Shown in pieces: positions 61,732 through 64,000 of a stretch of DNA of 64,000 nucleotides (positions are counted from its first letter, which is position 1; every line of letters begins with the position of its first letter). This DNA comes from Epibacterium sp. Ofav1-8 (GTDB taxonomy: Bacteria; Pseudomonadota; Alphaproteobacteria; Rhodobacterales; Rhodobacteraceae). The notes under the pieces are model-generated. The model did not search any database and was not told the origin of the DNA. It saw nothing but the letters and a program-made list of their open reading frames with translations. The translations under genes were made by a program, and so were the position numbers. Location of the stretch: the NCBI RefSeq assembly GCF_022348185.1, contig NZ_JAKRFD010000014.1:62001-126000 (forward strand), in the 5' to 3' direction.

Positions 61732-61760
61732 GGCAGGCCGCGCCGAAGGCGCGGCCTGCC
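61732..61760. repeat. Perfect 13-bp GC-rich hairpin
   Basis: Arms GGCAGGCCGCGCC (61732-61744) and GGCGCGGCCTGCC (61748-61760) with a GAA loop, in the 254-base gap after the winged-helix gene. No T-run follows. It may end or protect the upstream transcript, or be a REP-like element. Confidence 0.6.
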
Positions 61761-61883
61761 CCCCGGCGACGTGCACCGCACGGCGCAATCCCTCAAATGT
61801 GATCCCCGCTGCCGGCGAAGGGACTGGAAATCTGCCGCAAACCTTCCCATATTAGGAAGGCTAGCTTTGGACAGATACACCCC

Positions 61884-63434
61884 ATGAACATTCAGGTCTC
61901 ACCGCGCAGCGGTTACGGTATCCTTGTGGAACAACTGGACGGCCCGGTTGCTGCCTATCACGGCGACACGCTGCTCGCGCAGAGCAGCCGTGCCAAGGTG
62001 ATGTATGAAACCCGCCTCTCCCCGGTGGTCTATTTCCCCAAGGAAGACCTGCTGGTGGATATGGACAAGGCCTGCAGCAAGACCACCTTCTGCCCCTTCA
62101 AGGGCACCGCCCATTACCGCGACCTGATCCTGCCCGGCAAGAAGGAGCTGTGCAGCGCGGTCTGGAGCTATGACGAAACCCTGCCCGAGGCGCGCCAGAT
62201 CAAAGGCCATATCGGTTTCATCCCCGAGGCGCTCGACCGGCTGGATCTGGGTCCAAACCGCCTGCAAGCGCCCGATGACGGCAATATCTCCGGCCCATTG
62301 GTGGACTGGCTCCTGCGCGAGGCGGCCTTCCTGCCCTCGCCCGAGGATTTCACCCAGGCCTTCGTCGCCAAACTGCACGAACAAGGCCTGCCCGTCAGCC
62401 GCCTGACCATCCTCGCCTGGGCCCTGCATCCCCGGATCGCGGGCCACCATTACCTGTGGGAAAAAGGCGTACCGGGGGTGGAGACCTTTTCGCCCTCCTA
62501 CGAGATCCACGAAAAGCCGGAGTTCAAGAACTCTCCGCTGCGCCATGTGTCCAAGGGGCTTGGCGGGCTGCGCTACCGATTGACCGGCGCGACCCCGCCC
62601 GAGGACTTTCCGATCCTGCGCGATCTGCGCGACCGCGGCATGACCGACTATGTCGCCATGCCGCTGCCGTTCTCGGACGGGCGGATCAATGTGTTGACCG
62701 TCGCATCCGACGCCCCCGATGGCTTCAGCACTGCTGATCTGGGGTTGATCTTTGAATGCTCTGCGGTGATTGCGCGCTATTACGAGGTATTCATGCAGCG
62801 TGAAAACGCGCAGGCCGTGCTGGAAACCTACGTGGGCAAGCGCTCCGGTGCGCGGGTGCTTGGGGGCAACATCCGCCGGGGTGAGGGCGATGAGATCGAC
62901 GCCGCGATCATGTTCTGCGATCTGCGCGGTTCCACCCTGCTCGAAGAAACCCTGCCGCGCGACACATACATCAAGCTGCTCAACAGGTTTTTCGAGACCA
63001 CCTCCGATGTGGTGCATGAAAACGGCGGTGAGGTGCTGAAGTTCATCGGCGACGCGGTGCTGGCGGTGTTCCCCGCAGGCCAGAATCCGGCCGAAGCCCG
63101 CGCGCAGGCGCTTGCTGCCGCACGGGGTATTGTCGCCGCGCTGGCCGAGATCGAGCCCTGCCCGTCGCTGCCCAATCTGGACTGCGCCATCGGGATTGCC
63201 TCGGGGTCGGTGCTATATGGCAATATCGGCTCGCAGGAGCGGCTGGATTTCACCGTGATCGGTCAGGCCGCCAATATCGCCGCACGTCTGGGTGATTATG
63301 GCAAGACCATTGGCCACCGCATCGTGGTGTCGCGCGACATCCTGACGGAAACCGCCGAGGCCAAGCCGCTGGGACATGTGAAGCTGCACAATGTCTCGCA
63401 GCCGGTCGAGAGCTTTGCCATCGCGGCAGACTGA
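61884..63434 (+). CDS. DUF427-domain fused to a class III nucleotide cyclase
   Basis: A soluble 516-residue protein. Residues about 15-115 match DUF427 (LSPVVYFPKEDLLVDMDKA, TTFCPFKGTAHYRDLILPG, WSYDETLPEA, IKGHIGFIP). A middle sensor-like domain (about 130-310) ends before the cyclase domain (325-505): metal Asp residues in IMFCDLRGSTLLEE and KFIGDAVLAVFP, and the Asn/Arg pair in QAANIAARLGDYGK. So catalysis is likely, making cAMP or cGMP. DUF427 fused to a cyclase is unusual; DUF427 is otherwise a stand-alone domain of unknown ligand. Confidence 0.82.
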   Translation: MNIQVSPRSGYGILVEQLDGPVAAYHGDTLLAQSSRAKVMYETRLSPVVYFPKEDLLVDMDKACSKTTFCPFKGTAHYRDLILPGKKELCSAVWSYDETLPEARQIKGHIGFIPEALDRLDLGPNRLQAPDDGNISGPLVDWLLREAAFLPSPEDFTQAFVAKLHEQGLPVSRLTILAWALHPRIAGHHYLWEKGVPGVETFSPSYEIHEKPEFKNSPLRHVSKGLGGLRYRLTGATPPEDFPILRDLRDRGMTDYVAMPLPFSDGRINVLTVASDAPDGFSTADLGLIFECSAVIARYYEVFMQRENAQAVLETYVGKRSGARVLGGNIRRGEGDEIDAAIMFCDLRGSTLLEETLPRDTYIKLLNRFFETTSDVVHENGGEVLKFIGDAVLAVFPAGQNPAEARAQALAAARGIVAALAEIEPCPSLPNLDCAIGIASGSVLYGNIGSQERLDFTVIGQAANIAARLGDYGKTIGHRIVVSRDILTETAEAKPLGHVKLHNVSQPVESFAIAAD

Positions 63435-63440
63435 CAGAAA

Positions 63441-63466
63441 CCTCCCCGCCGCAGTCGGCAGGGAGG
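63441..63466. terminator. Weak hairpin between convergent cyclase and aldehyde dehydrogenase genes
   Basis: Arms CCTCCC (63441-63446) and GGGAGG (63461-63466), extendable with one mismatch, just after the cyclase stop. There is no T-run. Confidence 0.3.
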
Positions 63467-63569
63467 GAAACCCTCAGACACTCGTTACCATCACACAGCG
63501 TGTCCCGCCGCACTCTGGCGGGCGCGCGGCTGCCGCTTGCGCGACAGCCAGATCAGGACCTGCCGGACC

Positions 63570-64000
63570 TTAGATGTCGAACTTCACACCCTGCGCCAGC
63601 GGCAGCTCTGGGGAATAGTTCACTGTGTTGGTCTGGCGGCGCATGTAGGATTTCCACGCGTCAGAGCCGCTCTCGCGCCCGCCGCCGGTTTCCTTCTCGC
63701 CGCCAAAGGCACCGCCGATTTCCGCGCCCGACGGGCCGATGTTGACGTTGGCAATGCCGCAATCAGAACCCGCCGCAGTGAGGAAGCTCTCCGCCTCGCG
63801 CATATTGAGCGTGAACACGCAGGAGCTCAGCCCCTGTGGCACGTCGTTCTGCATCTCCACCGCGTCCTCAAAATCGTCATAGCCCATGACGTATAGGATC
63901 GGCGCAAAGGTCTCTTCTTTGACCGACGCGCTCTGACCGGGCATCTCGACGATGGCGGGCGCCATATAGACACCACCGGCGGGCACGCCCTCGGTGACGC
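63570..64000 (-). CDS. ALDH7-type aldehyde dehydrogenase, C-terminal part (cut by window edge)
   Basis: The frame is open to the right edge, so the N-terminal part including the catalytic Cys is outside the window; about 143 residues are visible. [20 protein letters not shown] and [20 protein letters not shown], plus [20 protein letters not shown] at the very end, are hallmarks of the ALDH7 (antiquitin) group. That group oxidises alpha-aminoadipic semialdehyde in lysine and pipecolate breakdown. The reaction in this organism is inferred from family only. Confidence 0.85.
   Translation of the reverse strand, partial: VTEGVPAGGVYMAPAIVEMPGQSASVKEETFAPILYVMGYDDFEDAVEMQNDVPQGLSSCVFTLNMREAESFLTAAGSDCGIANVNIGPSGAEIGGAFGGEKETGGGRESGSDAWKSYMRRQTNTVNYSPELPLAQGVKFDI

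Overview
This 64 kb window is a gene-dense, GC-rich bacterial chromosome segment. It looks like a marine alphaproteobacterium of the Roseobacter group (Rhodobacteraceae). Support comes from the family-typical gene pairs rnhB-ccrM, leuS-lptE-holA, dciA-dsbA and cysQ-waaA-like-lpxK, a Rhodobacter-type porin, a CenR-like regulator, DUF2125 and DUF3576 proteins, dimethylglycine-dehydrogenase-type flavoproteins, and a Rhodobacteraceae-style intergenic palindrome near 9.9 kb. I infer the group from gene content and cannot name the genus. I see no rRNA, tRNA, CRISPR array, prophage or transposase, so most of the window looks like ordinary core chromosome. Both ends cut through genes: a glycosyltransferase on the left and an ALDH7-type aldehyde dehydrogenase on the right.

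Layout. 0-1.6 kb: end of a surface-polysaccharide locus (GT2 plus RgpF-like). 1.7-7.3 kb: 1-Cys peroxiredoxin, aldehyde dehydrogenase, AraC regulator, RluA-type pseudouridine synthase, a small membrane protein and RarD. 7.4-14.2 kb: a probable catabolic unit on the minus strand. It holds an XRE-cupin regulator preceded by two matching 25-bp palindromes, a LysE exporter, a GFA-family protein and two tandem FAD/GcvT demethylating dehydrogenases. 14.2-19.4 kb: free-Met-R-sulfoxide reductase, thiolase, a STAS/HATPase partner-switch pair, gamma-glutamyltransferase and HspQ. 19.5-30.9 kb: a lytic transglycosylase-like lipoprotein, LolA, FtsK, aminotransferase, amidase, UbiH-family hydroxylase, Trm112-like and LON-domain proteins, thioredoxin-TPR and exonuclease III.

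31-46.9 kb: gamma-butyrobetaine-hydroxylase-like dioxygenase, CenR-like regulator, RibA, L,D-transpeptidase, YggS, porin, DUF3576 lipoprotein, the leuS-lptE-holA operon, GST, an HI0933-type flavoprotein, HNH protein, a crotonase/SDR pair and a DUF2125 protein. 47-55 kb: PmbA-CysQ-WaaA-like-LpxK (lipid A/LPS), DsbA and DciA, MutY, AlkB. 55-64 kb: a signalling-rich stretch with a globin-coupled chemoreceptor, a membrane class III nucleotide cyclase, CcrM with RNase HII, a small basic secreted protein, a membrane-anchored winged-helix protein and a DUF427-cyclase fusion.

How the genes work together. Envelope biogenesis recurs (RgpF, LolA, LptE, LpxK, WaaA-like, porin, L,D-transpeptidase), as do cell-cycle and replication functions (FtsK, CenR, HolA, DciA, CcrM). 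The most interesting parts are the XRE-cupin catabolic unit with its paired operators, the membrane-anchored winged-helix protein beside the DUF427-cyclase fusion, three GANTC sites just upstream of ccrM, and several enzymes lacking expected family residues (a GBBH-like protein without the zinc cysteines, a crotonase without either catalytic Glu, a divergent WaaA).
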